Shown here piece by piece: positions 8,585 to 17,437 of a stretch of DNA of 64,000 nt (the stretch's first letter is position 1; each line of letters opens with the position of its first letter). The notes under the pieces are model-generated. The model was given only the letters and a program-made list of their open reading frames with translations, had not been told where the DNA came from and made no database searches. Both the position numbers and the translations under genes were made by a program. Origin of the DNA: CAZJYC01 sp964550165 (GTDB lineage Bacteria; Acidobacteriota; Aminicenantia; Aminicenantales; Aminicenantaceae). Location: NCBI GenBank assembly GCA_964550165.1, contig CAZJYC010000003.1, forward strand, positions 21,138-85,137, given 5' to 3'.

Positions 8585-8629
8585 TACAGACTTATTAAGG
8601 GTCATACTGTTAAACCTTGGGCTTTGAGC

Positions 8630-9631
8630 TTACCAGCGGATCACGGCCGACCCCCAAGTGAAGCCAGAACCAAAAGCTGTGAGGACGATAATATCACCTT
8701 CTTTTATTCTCTTCGCCTTCAGAGCTTCATCCAGAGCAATAGGAATGGAAGCAGCTGTTGTATTGCCGAGGCGGTCAATGTTTCTGATCACCTTTTCCAC
8801 TGGAATTTTGAGATTCTTGGCCACCATCAACGAGATTCTATCGTTGGCCTGATGGGGAATGAGATGGTCGACATCGTCAACGGTGAGGTTGTTGTGCTCA
8901 AGAGCTATCCTCACGGATTCAGGCATTTTCTCACAGGCATTGATGAAGACATTCCGGCCGTTCATCCTCGGATAGAATCTCCTCTTTTGAATCATCTCAT
9001 CAGAAAAGCTTGGATTATCTCGGCAGCTTGGCTTTTCCATCCATAATTCAGAAGCAAACCGTCCATCGGAAAAGAGATGTGTGGAGAGAATGCCTCTTCC
9101 ATCATTTTTTCCGTTGGGTTCAACAATGACAGCAGCGCCTCCATCTCCGAAGAGAACAGCCATGTCTCTTCCCTCATCCGTGAAATCCAGATTGGAGGAT
9201 TGAACCTCAGCGGCCACAACCAGGATTTTCTTGTAGGTTCGAGTCTTGATGTATTGGTCAGCCACGGAGAGGGCGTAGATGAAACCCGTGCACTGATTCC
9301 TGACGTCGAGGGCTCCGATTCCGGAAAGGCCCAGTTTGGCCTGGACCAGAACTCCGATTCCAGGAAAATAATGGTCTGGAGAGAGGGTGGCGGCGATAAT
9401 AAAGTCTATCTGTCGTTTATCGATTTTGGCGTCTTCGATAGCCTTTAGGGCTGCTTCGTAGGCCAAATCCGAAGTTCCCACGCCTGGTTCGACATGGTGC
9501 CTTTCAACGATTCCCGACCTCTGCCGGATCCATTCATCGCTGGTATTTATCATCTTTTCGAGGTCGAAGTTGGTGACAACCTTAGGGGGAATGTAATGAC
9601 CTATTCCTGTGATGATCGAACGAATGTTCAT
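8630..9631 (-). CDS. fabH: 3-oxoacyl-ACP synthase III (KAS III)
   Basis: Condenses acyl-CoA with malonyl-ACP to start fatty-acid synthesis. The 333 residues match the family length. The Cys-His-Asn triad is present: Cys114 in RNQCTGF, His260 in LIPHQAN and Asn290 in LGNTTAAS. NTSDEWIRQRSGI near the N-terminus and FGDGGAAV are family signatures. A start-codon-proximal -10 box leaves almost no 5' leader and no Shine-Dalgarno. It stands alone here, away from other fab genes, so a role in a specialised lipid is possible; the nearby serine-palmitoyltransferase-like gene would be one context. Confidence 0.92.
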   Translation of the reverse strand: MNIRSIITGIGHYIPPKVVTNFDLEKMINTSDEWIRQRSGIVERHHVEPGVGTSDLAYEAALKAIEDAKIDKRQIDFIIAATLSPDHYFPGIGVLVQAKLGLSGIGALDVRNQCTGFIYALSVADQYIKTRTYKKILVVAAEVQSSNLDFTDEGRDMAVLFGDGGAAVIVEPNGKNDGRGILSTHLFSDGRFASELWMEKPSCRDNPSFSDEMIQKRRFYPRMNGRNVFINACEKMPESVRIALEHNNLTVDDVDHLIPHQANDRISLMVAKNLKIPVEKVIRNIDRLGNTTAASIPIALDEALKAKRIKEGDIIVLTAFGSGFTWGSAVIRW

Positions 9632-9645
9632 AATAAGTGCGATAG

Positions 9646-9674
9646 ATTATAATAAATGAAATGGCAAAAATAAA
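9646..9674 (-). promoter_or_regulatory. candidate fabH promoter giving a near-leaderless mRNA
   Basis: On the minus strand TATAAT at 9651-9646 is preceded after 17 bases by TTTATT (3 of 6). Only 14 bases separate the -10 box from the fabH ATG, so the leader would be about 7-8 bases long. No ribosome-binding sequence is visible in front of the ATG. Confidence 0.4.
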
Positions 9675-9684
9675 GCATAATTTC

Positions 9685-9709
9685 AAAAAAAGGGACAGGC
9701 GCCTTTTTT
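9685..9709. repeat. small hairpin with GGGACAGGCGCC core
   Basis: AAAAAAGG at 9686-9693 and CCTTTTTT at 9702-9709 are perfect complements around an 8-base loop. The core GGGACAGGCGCC resembles short repeats that flank REP-associated tyrosine transposases in many genomes (recollection). The A-run/T-run form could also act as a weak terminator. Confidence 0.4.
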
Positions 9710-9711
9710 CC

Positions 9712-9740
9712 TTTACGCAACGCCGAGCAGGTGATATTAT
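9712..9740 (+). promoter_or_regulatory. promoter for the DsbD-alpha-like gene
   Basis: TTTACG at 9712-9717 (4 of 6) and TATTAT at 9735-9740 (5 of 6) are separated by exactly 17 bases. The TTG start of the next gene lies 33 bases after the -10 box. Confidence 0.5.
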
Positions 9741-9772
9741 CCATTTGAGAGAGAAAGGATTGTAAAAAAGCT

Positions 9773-10228
9773 TTGAAGAAAAAAATTTTTCTTATTGGTC
9801 TCATCTCAATTTTCTTCCTGATTGGTTTTGCTGAAGAAGATCTTATAAAAATTGAGGCGTCTTTAATTCCGAAAAATCTATCTAAGGGTAAGGAAGGAAA
9901 AGTCATTCTGAAGCTCGATATCCAAGAGGGCATTATCATCATCCCACAACCGTTCTTCATCGTTGAATTCGATCCTTGTCCTGAGCTCCTCTTCGCCAAA
10001 AATTCCTACACCGATTCTGATTTGAAAATTGAAATTTTGGAAGAAAATGGAGAGGAATACTTAAACCTCAAAAAGCCGATTGAAATCTCTTTTACTGTTC
10101 AGCCAAAAGCAAGGCAGGGCAACCATCAGCTTGAGGGAAAAATTAAATATTTTGCCTGTTCCAAGGAAGAAGTCTGGTGCTTGAAGAGCGCGGCAAAGTT
10201 TTCGGCCCCTTTCTCCATCCGTAAATAA
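9773..10228 (+). CDS. exported DsbD N-terminal (alpha) domain-like protein
   Basis: A 151-residue exported protein with a hydrophobic signal sequence at residues 4-20. The remainder resembles the immunoglobulin-like N-terminal domain of the thiol:disulfide reductase DsbD: ISFTVQPKARQGNHQLEGKIKYFAC, then EEVWCLKSA, places two cysteines where DsbD has its redox pair. There is no membrane DsbD/CcdA segment here or next to it, so this would be a free-standing domain. Function is unknown; thiol exchange in the periplasm is a reasonable guess. Start is TTG 9773; no ATG lies near the signal peptide. Confidence 0.6.
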   Translation: MKKKIFLIGLISIFFLIGFAEEDLIKIEASLIPKNLSKGKEGKVILKLDIQEGIIIIPQPFFIVEFDPCPELLFAKNSYTDSDLKIEILEENGEEYLNLKKPIEISFTVQPKARQGNHQLEGKIKYFACSKEEVWCLKSAAKFSAPFSIRK

Positions 10229-10277
10229 ATCCGGTCTTCTTGCTTCATTCTGTTTAAGGATCACAGAGTCCGCGGAA

Positions 10278-11249
10278 TTAAAGCCAGTTGTTTTCGAGAT
10301 ACCAGTCTATGGTTTCTTGAATGGCATCTTGGAGGGAGGAATGGGTCTGAAAAGACAATTGAGCCTTAGCTTTGCGGGTATCTGCAATCCAACATTTCTG
10401 ACTTATTTCTCTGAACTTATGCCTATTCATGACAGCCGGCCTGCGGGTGATCCTGTTGCCCAGTTCGGAAAATACAGCCCCGAGATAGACAAGCGGAATA
10501 GGAACATTCACCTTTATTAATTTTTTACCGAGGGCCTGCCCTGTAGCTCTGCCGATATCATCCCAGATGTAAGGATGAGGGTCTGCGATGTTGAATATCT
10601 CCCCGCTCATTATCTCTTTTTGGGCACAGAGATAAAGGGCTTCGACGAGGTCTTTGATATAGCACATGCTGACAATCCTTTCTTCAGAGCCAAGAGAACC
10701 GAGAATGCCTCGCTTGACCAGCTTAAAATATCCGAGAAAATCTTTATCCCTTGGCCCAAAAGCGGCCGCGATTCTTAGAATAACGACGGGATAGAGATCT
10801 CTGAACTTTAGGGCTTCAATCTCACCCATTAATTTGCTCTTGCCGTAGGGTGTGAGGGGATGGGGGAGATCGCTCTCCTGGATAGGATGGCCATCAGCAG
10901 TCGGGCCAACGGCTGCTAGACTGCTGAGGTAAATTATTTTCTTGGGATAAATCTTTTGAGAATACAAAGCCTGTAAGATGCTTGCTGTTCCGTGTTGATT
11001 TACTGTATAATATTCAGCCAATTGGAAAGCTTTGGTTAGGCCTGCAGCATGAAAGACATAATCCAGATCAACCGGAAGAGAAGGGATGGAGAGGAGATCT
11101 CCTCTCAAGAAATGGATGTTGAGTCCCTTTAGCCATTTTGGATTTTTGATGTCACGGATAAGCGCGAATACTTCAAAGCCCTTTTTGATCAAGAATTCAA
11201 TGAGATGGCTCCCGATAAATCCAGTTCCTCCAGTGACAAAGACCTTCAT
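10278..11249 (-). CDS. NAD(P)-dependent epimerase/dehydratase (extended SDR)
   Basis: A 323-residue extended short-chain dehydrogenase. The Rossmann motif GGTGFIGSH is at 7-15 and the catalytic pair is Tyr135/Lys139 in TPYGKSK, with Ser109-Ser110 ahead. Substrates for this branch include nucleotide sugars and 3-keto-sterol or 3-ketosphinganine-type lipids. The gene is divergent from a serine-palmitoyltransferase-like enzyme 116 bases away. In Caulobacter an epimerase-like SDR (CerR) reduces the 3-keto group in ceramide synthesis, so a similar role is inferred here. Sugar epimerisation remains an equal alternative from sequence alone. Confidence 0.8.
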   Translation of the reverse strand: MKVFVTGGTGFIGSHLIEFLIKKGFEVFALIRDIKNPKWLKGLNIHFLRGDLLSIPSLPVDLDYVFHAAGLTKAFQLAEYYTVNQHGTASILQALYSQKIYPKKIIYLSSLAAVGPTADGHPIQESDLPHPLTPYGKSKLMGEIEALKFRDLYPVVILRIAAAFGPRDKDFLGYFKLVKRGILGSLGSEERIVSMCYIKDLVEALYLCAQKEIMSGEIFNIADPHPYIWDDIGRATGQALGKKLIKVNVPIPLVYLGAVFSELGNRITRRPAVMNRHKFREISQKCWIADTRKAKAQLSFQTHSSLQDAIQETIDWYLENNWL

Positions 11250-11365
11250 CGTAAGAAATTTTATGCCAATAACCAGCTGGGGTCAATCGGATTAATTGGA
11301 GGCTTGCTTGGGAGAATGAGCAGAAATCGTAAGGCTGTTGAGAGTTTATAGGAAAGGAGGATAGG

Positions 11366-12550
11366 GTGGAGATTTTTGACAAATGTTATAACTTCACACG
11401 CGCCGAAGAAGCGATGGCCATCGGGATGTATCCCTATTTCACGCCCATCCAGGAGGTCAAGGGGAATAAGGTTAAGGTTGACGGTCGGGAGATGATCATG
11501 GTTGGGTCGAACAATTATCTTGGTCTGATCAACCACCCCCGGGTGATGAGAGCTGCCCAAGAGGCTGTCGAAAGATATGGCGTGGCCACCTGCGGTTCGA
11601 GATTTTTGAACGGAACGCTGGATATTCATGTGGAGCTTGAAAAACGGCTGGCCAAGTTTATGAATAGGGAAGCAGCCCTTGCCTTCAGCACAGGGTTTCA
11701 AACAAATCAGGGAATTATATCAACCCTTATTGGCAGAGGAGATGCTGTCATCACAGACCGAATAGTCCATGCCAGCATTGTCGACGCCTGCCGCCTTTCT
11801 TACGGCGATGTTTATAAATATAAACACAATGACATGGAGGACTTGGAGAGAATCATTTCCTCTTTGGGTGATGAGGTTGGAAAACTGATTGTCGTTGACG
11901 GGGTCTTCAGTATGGAAGGCGACCTGGCCAATCTGCCCGCGATTGTCGAGATTGCCAAAGAACACAACGCCAGGATTATGGTTGATGATGCTCATGGGAT
12001 AGGGGTCATGGGAAAGAACGGAAGAGGAACAGCTGAACATTTTGGAGTGGAAGTCGATATCGATTTGGTCATGGGGACGTTCAGCAAATCTTTTGCTTCG
12101 CTGGGCGGGTTTGTGGCTGGGGAGAAAAAGGTGATATCCTACATCAAACATTTTGCCCGCTCTCTGATTTTTAGCGCCAGCATCACGCCCGCTTCGGTGG
12201 CAGCAGTTCTGGCCACACTCGACATTATTGAAAACGAGCCCGAGAGGCGAGAGAAGCTGTGGGCAATCACCAGGAAGATGAAGTCCGGATTCGAGGCCAT
12301 GGGCTACAAAACAGGACAAACAGAAACCCCGATTATTCCCCTTATTATCGGAAACGATGAGCTGACTTTCATGCTCTGGAAGCTCCTCAGAGAAGATGGC
12401 ATTTTTACAAATCCTGTGATTTATCCTGCTGTTCCCAAAGGACAATCCCTTATTCGAACCAGCTATTCTGCCACACACACCGACGAGGAGCTTGAGACCG
12501 TGCTGGCCAGCTTCGAGAAATGCGGTAAGCAGCTGGGGATAATAAAATAA
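11366..12550 (+). CDS. alpha-oxoamine synthase, serine palmitoyltransferase-like
   Basis: A 394-residue PLP enzyme that condenses an amino acid with an acyl-CoA and releases CO2. Key residues are Lys241 in FSKSFASLGG (Schiff base), Asp207 and His210 in VDDAHG, and His135 in HASIVD. The N-terminal block MYPYFTPIQ and GSNNYLGL resemble bacterial serine palmitoyltransferases more than KBL or BioF. SPT would make 3-ketosphinganine, the first step of sphingolipids. GTG 11366 is preceded by AAAGGAGG at 5 bases spacing. The divergent SDR gene supports the lipid assignment; 2-amino-3-ketobutyrate CoA ligase or 8-amino-7-oxononanoate synthase are the alternatives. Confidence 0.8.
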   Translation: MEIFDKCYNFTRAEEAMAIGMYPYFTPIQEVKGNKVKVDGREMIMVGSNNYLGLINHPRVMRAAQEAVERYGVATCGSRFLNGTLDIHVELEKRLAKFMNREAALAFSTGFQTNQGIISTLIGRGDAVITDRIVHASIVDACRLSYGDVYKYKHNDMEDLERIISSLGDEVGKLIVVDGVFSMEGDLANLPAIVEIAKEHNARIMVDDAHGIGVMGKNGRGTAEHFGVEVDIDLVMGTFSKSFASLGGFVAGEKKVISYIKHFARSLIFSASITPASVAAVLATLDIIENEPERREKLWAITRKMKSGFEAMGYKTGQTETPIIPLIIGNDELTFMLWKLLREDGIFTNPVIYPAVPKGQSLIRTSYSATHTDEELETVLASFEKCGKQLGIIK

Positions 12551-12595
12551 AAAGAGAAACATTAGCCTCGTGACTTTCAGAAATTCCCAGTCGCC

Positions 12596-14422
12596 ATGAA
12601 TGGAATCACAATGAGAAGAATAATTGGACAAATACTCACAATTTTTATCTTCATCGGCATGAGCTTGAGCGGAGTTGAAGCGTCCATCACCGTCCTCCCT
12701 TTAGACCAGGTCAAGGCAGGAATGAAAGGGAAGGGGAGGACTGTTTTCGCCGAAAGCAAAGTCGAGGAATTCAATGTTGAAATCCTGGGGGTTCTTCGGA
12801 ATGTGGAGCCAAAGAAGAGTATCATCATCGCCAAACTCAGCAGCAATTTTTTGGATAAAACAGGCGTCATCCAAGGAATGAGCGGAAGCCCGGTCTATAT
12901 CGAAGGCAAGCTCGTCGGAGCAGTTGCTTACAGCTTTGGAAATTTCACCAAGGAAGCCATTGCCGGCCTGACGCCTATCGGGGAGATGCTGGCAATTCCG
13001 GGAACGGAAGTCCCCCGATCGTCGTTTTCTTCACCTCTTCCTGTAAAAAAATACTTAAGCCTGGAAGAGCTTTTCGAAGCCAACAAAGAATTCTTCCTCT
13101 CCAAGTCTTCTTTCTTCTTTGAAGGGCAAGCCTTCGTCCCTTTAACTGTTCCCCTCGTGTTCAACGGATTTTCTTCTCAGGCCTTCGAGAGAGCCAAGCT
13201 TTTTTTCGCAAAGCTCGGGTTTAATCCGGTGAGAGGCGGCTTTTCCGCACAAACTCTGGAAAAAATCTCTCCTCCAGATCTCTCCCTTCAAGGCGGCGAC
13301 CCGGTGGCCATTCAACTGGTCGAAGGAGATATGAACGCTGCTTTCCTCGGGACTGTGACCCATGTGGATGGGAGTAAAGTCTTGGCCTTTGGTCATCCTG
13401 TCTACAATTTGGGTGCAGTGGATTATGCCATGACCAAGGCAAAGGTGATAACGGTCATCCCTAACCTTTCCACGTCATTCAAGATCGCCTCTTCAGACAT
13501 GACTATCGGAAGATTTTCTCAAGATCGTGCCTCCGGACTTTTTGGCGAGATCGGAAAGTTGCCCCACTTAGTCCCGGTCAACATCACCATCCTGGACGAA
13601 AGAAGCGGCCTGAAGGATTTCAAGGTCAAAGTTGTCAGGGATAAGATTTTAACGCCTTTTCTGGTCAACATCGCAGTCATGAGTGTTCTCTCGGCAGAAG
13701 AGAGAGCGATCGGTGATCTTTCTTTAGAGCTCAACGGGAATATCTACCTCGATAACGCTCAGAGTGTTCATCTGGAAGACCTTTTTTCCGGGAATTTTGA
13801 TAACTCTGTCAGGAACATCTCAAACCTTTTGACAGCGGTTATTTATTTGCTGACAAATAATGAGTTTAAAGAAGTGGGCATCAACCGGATCGACCTAGCG
13901 ATCGACTCTTCTGAAGAGGCAAAATTTTCCTACCTGGAAAAAGTCTTGCTGGATAGATACGAAGTTTCTCCTGGTGAGAGGATACAGATAAAGATTTACT
14001 ATCGGACATTCAGGGGAGAAAATGTGGTCCAAGAAGTCCAGCTCTATGCTCCCAATCTTCCCTCGGGTTCTGAATTCAATCTTGTTGTTGCTGATGCAGA
14101 ATCCATGCATCGGATAGAGATGAGTCAGTACAGGATTGGAGCGTTTGTCCCACGGAGCTTGGACCAGTTGATCAGGATTTTGAGTAATCTCAGGAAAAAT
14201 AACCGCATTTATTTCAAAATCATCGCCTCCAAGCCCGGGCTGTTTCTCAAAGGCGAAGAAATGCCAAATTTGCCTCCGACCATGAAGTCCATGTTTTCCT
14301 CTCCCAGGGCTGCAACATCCAATCCTATCGAGCTCACCAGATCCACGCTGAGCGAATATCAAATGGTCGTTCCTGATGTCTTCAAGGGAGCAGTCGTCAT
14401 TCCGATTAAAATCAAGAAATAG
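12596..14422 (+). CDS. exported SpoIVB peptidase S55-domain protein
   Basis: A 608-residue exported protein with a signal segment at about 8-29. Residues 30-115 match the SpoIVB (S55) serine peptidase domain: VKAGMKGKGRTV, VIQGMSGSPVY and GKLVGAV, with Ser98 the likely nucleophile. A second conserved block, VTHVDGSKVLAFGHPVYNLG, lies at about 260-280 and is also part of S55 proteins. In Bacillus SpoIVB cleaves a sporulation regulator; this diderm has no sporulation genes here, so the role is different and unknown. The C-terminal half has no clear family. It sits 12 bases before a propeller protein gene and probably forms an operon with it. Confidence 0.75.
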   Translation: MNGITMRRIIGQILTIFIFIGMSLSGVEASITVLPLDQVKAGMKGKGRTVFAESKVEEFNVEILGVLRNVEPKKSIIIAKLSSNFLDKTGVIQGMSGSPVYIEGKLVGAVAYSFGNFTKEAIAGLTPIGEMLAIPGTEVPRSSFSSPLPVKKYLSLEELFEANKEFFLSKSSFFFEGQAFVPLTVPLVFNGFSSQAFERAKLFFAKLGFNPVRGGFSAQTLEKISPPDLSLQGGDPVAIQLVEGDMNAAFLGTVTHVDGSKVLAFGHPVYNLGAVDYAMTKAKVITVIPNLSTSFKIASSDMTIGRFSQDRASGLFGEIGKLPHLVPVNITILDERSGLKDFKVKVVRDKILTPFLVNIAVMSVLSAEERAIGDLSLELNGNIYLDNAQSVHLEDLFSGNFDNSVRNISNLLTAVIYLLTNNEFKEVGINRIDLAIDSSEEAKFSYLEKVLLDRYEVSPGERIQIKIYYRTFRGENVVQEVQLYAPNLPSGSEFNLVVADAESMHRIEMSQYRIGAFVPRSLDQLIRILSNLRKNNRIYFKIIASKPGLFLKGEEMPNLPPTMKSMFSSPRAATSNPIELTRSTLSEYQMVVPDVFKGAVVIPIKIKK

Positions 14423-14434
14423 GAGATAAGGGGA

Positions 14435-16594
14435 ATGAAAAAAGTATGGGTTGCCGTTTTCAGTGTGCTGGTCATCTTGACTCAGGCTCTTCAAGGAGTT
14501 GTTCCGCAAAAATGGGAAATCCGAGGCAAAGATGAATTTTTAAAAGGGAAATTTGATGGAATCTCGGTTTCCTACGGCGGAATTCTTTCCCTTTCTCCTA
14601 AAGAAGAAAAAATAGAGGGGCCGGCCGAGGAATTTTATCTGTCATTCCTCATCACTTCGGAAGACGTTATCTTCGTTGGCACAGGCCATGGAGGGAAAAT
14701 ATACAGAATCAGCAAGGGCGGCCAGCCAGAGGCTTATTTTCAAGTCCCGGAGATGGATATTTACTGTCTCGCCATGGACAAAAAGGGAAATCTCTATGCC
14801 GGAACCTCGCCTAACGGGAAGATTTATAAAATCACGGACAAGAACAAAGGTGACCTTTTCTTTGATCCCCGGGAGAAGTATATCTGGGATTTGCTCTTTA
14901 ACGAAAAAGGCGCGTTGCTGGCGGCAGTCGGTGAGAACGGCGGGATCTATGAGATAAACCAACAGGGAGAAGGCCGCTTAATCCTCAAGGCTGAGGAAAA
15001 TCACATCCTCTGCATGCAGATGGACAAGAACGGGAATCTTCTCGCTGGAAGCGGCGGCCAAGGAATTCTCTACAGAATCCAGCAGGGGAAAAGGGCTTCT
15101 GTCCTTTTTGAGTCCCCGTATGAAGAAATAAAGAGCATTGCCCTCGATGGGGAAGGGAATATTTACGCTGCAGCCAGTGGGATTGTGATCAAGCCCAAGA
15201 GAGAGGAGATCGTCTCTCCTGTGAGAACTGAGACAGAGGTCGCTGTGACTGTCTCGGCGTCCGCGGCTGGAGCCCCGGAGATTCCTTCTTTAATCCCCGT
15301 CCAGAAGCAGCCGGGCGCTCTTTATAGGATAGATCCGGAAGGAATGGCCAAGAGACTCTGGAGTTCTGATGAAGAATTGGTTTACAGCCTGCTCTGGAAC
15401 GAAGCTGAGAAAAAGCTTATATTCGGGACAGGAAACCTGGGGAGGGTTTATGCTTTTGACAAATATGAAAAAATCTCTCTCCTCCTCCAGAAGAAGTCAG
15501 AGCAGATTTATTATCTTATTCCCTTCCGTTCAAGAATTTATGTGCTCGCCAACAATCCCTGCAGCTTGAGTGCTCTATATCCCGAGCAGGTCCTCAGCGG
15601 AGAGTATCTCAGTCAGGTTATGGACACCCGGACTGTCTCCTCCTGGGGAAGAATAGAATGGGAGGCGGAGGTTCCTGCGGGGACAACTCTCCAATTTCAA
15701 ACACGCTGCGGAAATTCCAGCGAGCCCAACGAGACTTGGAGTGACTGGTCTCCCCCTTATCAAAAAAAGGAAGGGGAAAAGATTTTGAGCCCCAAATCCC
15801 GCTACATCCAGTTTAAAGGCATGTTTAAGACTCAAGCTGGGAAAATCTCTCCTCTTCTCACCAGAATCTCTCTTTTCTACCTCCAGGCTAATGTAGCGCC
15901 GGTTATCACCAAACTGGAGCTCCTCGCTCCCAATGAAGTCTATTTGAAACTTCCAGAGCCACAGGAAGTCATATGGGGGCTGGATGTGGATGCCTCCGAT
16001 CAGGCAAAGACTAAGGATAAAGATGTCACCCTGGCCGTGGCGAAAAAAATCCAGAGAAAAGGCTTCCAGACCCTGACCTGGGATGCGGATGATGAGAATG
16101 GCGACAGGCTTCTCTTTTCCATCCAGATGAAGAGAGAAGATGAAAGCCAATGGCGAGTTTTAAAAGAAAAATGGTTAGAGACAATTTACGCCTTTGACAC
16201 GGTTTCTTTTCCTGACGGTGTCTATTTTCTGAAAATCGTAGCGAGTGATAGTCCTTCTAACCCTGCGGGCATGGAGCTCGAATCGGATAAAATCAGCCAG
16301 CCTTTGGTCATTGACAATTCTCTTCCCGTTATCAAGAATTTCCAGGCCACAAAAGATAAGAATAGGCTGATCGTGACTTTTCAAGCCGAGGATTCCTTCT
16401 CCCGCATCGAGGAGGTCCAGTATCTTATCCGGCCGAATGAGTGGCAGAGCGTTTTTCCCGAAGATGGAATCTGTGACTCAAAGCAGGAGAGCTTCAAATT
16501 AGCTGTGACCCTCTCCCCGGGCATGGAGAACATGATCACAATCAGAGTCAGGGACAGCCAAGGCAACGTTGGCGTTTACAGGGAGACTTTTTAG
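14435..16594 (+). CDS. exported beta-propeller protein with C-terminal beta-sandwich region
   Basis: A 719-residue exported protein with a signal peptide at 1-22. Residues about 60-400 contain repeated blades of the type GTGHGGKIYRI, AGTSPNGKIYKI, AAVGENGGIYEI and AGSGGQGILYRI, spaced by about 40 residues, as in six- or seven-bladed propellers. The C-terminal 300 residues look like Ig/fibronectin-type modules (WSDWSPPYQKK, LTWDADDENGDRLLFSI, VYFLKIVASDSPSNP). No catalytic motif is seen. Cotranscription with the S55-like gene is likely. A surface or periplasmic binding or scaffold role is inferred only from architecture. Confidence 0.7.
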   Translation: MKKVWVAVFSVLVILTQALQGVVPQKWEIRGKDEFLKGKFDGISVSYGGILSLSPKEEKIEGPAEEFYLSFLITSEDVIFVGTGHGGKIYRISKGGQPEAYFQVPEMDIYCLAMDKKGNLYAGTSPNGKIYKITDKNKGDLFFDPREKYIWDLLFNEKGALLAAVGENGGIYEINQQGEGRLILKAEENHILCMQMDKNGNLLAGSGGQGILYRIQQGKRASVLFESPYEEIKSIALDGEGNIYAAASGIVIKPKREEIVSPVRTETEVAVTVSASAAGAPEIPSLIPVQKQPGALYRIDPEGMAKRLWSSDEELVYSLLWNEAEKKLIFGTGNLGRVYAFDKYEKISLLLQKKSEQIYYLIPFRSRIYVLANNPCSLSALYPEQVLSGEYLSQVMDTRTVSSWGRIEWEAEVPAGTTLQFQTRCGNSSEPNETWSDWSPPYQKKEGEKILSPKSRYIQFKGMFKTQAGKISPLLTRISLFYLQANVAPVITKLELLAPNEVYLKLPEPQEVIWGLDVDASDQAKTKDKDVTLAVAKKIQRKGFQTLTWDADDENGDRLLFSIQMKREDESQWRVLKEKWLETIYAFDTVSFPDGVYFLKIVASDSPSNPAGMELESDKISQPLVIDNSLPVIKNFQATKDKNRLIVTFQAEDSFSRIEEVQYLIRPNEWQSVFPEDGICDSKQESFKLAVTLSPGMENMITIRVRDSQGNVGVYRETF

Positions 16595-16600
16595 GCTTTT

Positions 16601-17164
16601 TTATCCTTTGACTCTCTCCAAATATTTATTTTCTCTTGTATCGATCCGGACAAGGTCTCCTTTTTTGATGAATTGAGGGACGTTGACGGTGAGGCCTGTT
16701 TCCAGCACTGCACGCTTGCTGCTGGCAGATTGGGTGGCCCCCTTGAGGAAAGGTTCTGTCTCTGCGACTTTTAAATCCACAGTTATCGGAGGCTCTATCG
16801 CGACAGCAATTCCTTCGTGCATTTCAACCGAAAAAACAACGTTGGGAACAAGATAGGGAAGGGCATCCTCAATCGTTTCTTTAGAAAGTTTGATTTGGTC
16901 GTAGTTTTCAAGGTTCATGAAGATGTAGTCATCCCCGCTCTGATAGAGATATTCCATCTCAACTTTTTCCAGGAAAGCCTGCTCGACGCGGTCGTTGGAG
17001 CGGAACCTGTAGTCCAGAAGAGTATGATCTCTGAGATTCCGAAGTTTTGTTTGCACCATGGCCCTCCAATTGCCGGGAGCGATATGGACAGCTTCGAGCA
17101 CTTTGTAGATTTCCGCATTCAGCTTTATGGCCATTCCTTTTCTCATCTGAGTGGCGTTGATCAT
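16601..17164 (-). CDS. efp: elongation factor P with atypical modification loop
   Basis: EF-P enters the ribosomal E site and rescues stalling at polyproline. The 187 residues cover the KOW-like domain I and two OB-fold domains; IDTRENKYLERVKG at the end is a family signature. In E. coli the loop is PGKGQA and Lys34 is lysylated; here it is PGNWRA at 30-35, so Asn32 takes the Lys position and the only basic residue is Arg34. The lysine and arginine modification routes (EpmA, EarP) therefore should not apply in their usual form. AAAGGAGA precedes the ATG. Convergent with the propeller gene. Confidence 0.9.
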   Translation of the reverse strand: MINATQMRKGMAIKLNAEIYKVLEAVHIAPGNWRAMVQTKLRNLRDHTLLDYRFRSNDRVEQAFLEKVEMEYLYQSGDDYIFMNLENYDQIKLSKETIEDALPYLVPNVVFSVEMHEGIAVAIEPPITVDLKVAETEPFLKGATQSASSKRAVLETGLTVNVPQFIKKGDLVRIDTRENKYLERVKG

Positions 17165-17383
17165 CTTTTCTCCTTTCCTCTCACTTCGTCCTCGGTTTTT
17201 CAGTCGTGTTTTGACGATTCTTGAGTAGATCGATCAACCTCTTTTTTTCACCGTTCGACCTCTTTTACATTTTAATTGAGGTCTGAAGATTTTTTCAAAT
17301 TATTCTTTTTCCGAGATCGTTCAAGGAATTTCTGATTCGGATCACAACATGGAAGAAGAAAGCTAAAATCTTTTAGTTATGAG

Positions 17384-17412
17384 TTGATTTTACAGAAAAT
17401 TTTATTTATAAA
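17384..17412 (+). promoter_or_regulatory. promoter for the metallo-beta-lactamase hydrolase gene
   Basis: TTGATT at 17384-17389 (4 of 6) and TATAAA at 17407-17412 (5 of 6) are 17 bases apart. Transcription would begin near 17419, so a start codon at 17384 is excluded and the ATG at 17438 is favoured. Confidence 0.55.
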
Positions 17413-17437
17413 GGACTCATGTTTCGATGAGGGAAGG

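Noticed and set aside
12596..14422. Sporulation locus (SpoIVB-like here, SpoIID-like at 59.8 kb)
   Set aside because: Both domains occur widely in non-sporulating diderms and no other sporulation gene is present.
17384..17437. Longer start for the metallo-beta-lactamase protein
   Set aside because: The TTG belongs to the -35 box of the promoter and the added residues have no family similarity.
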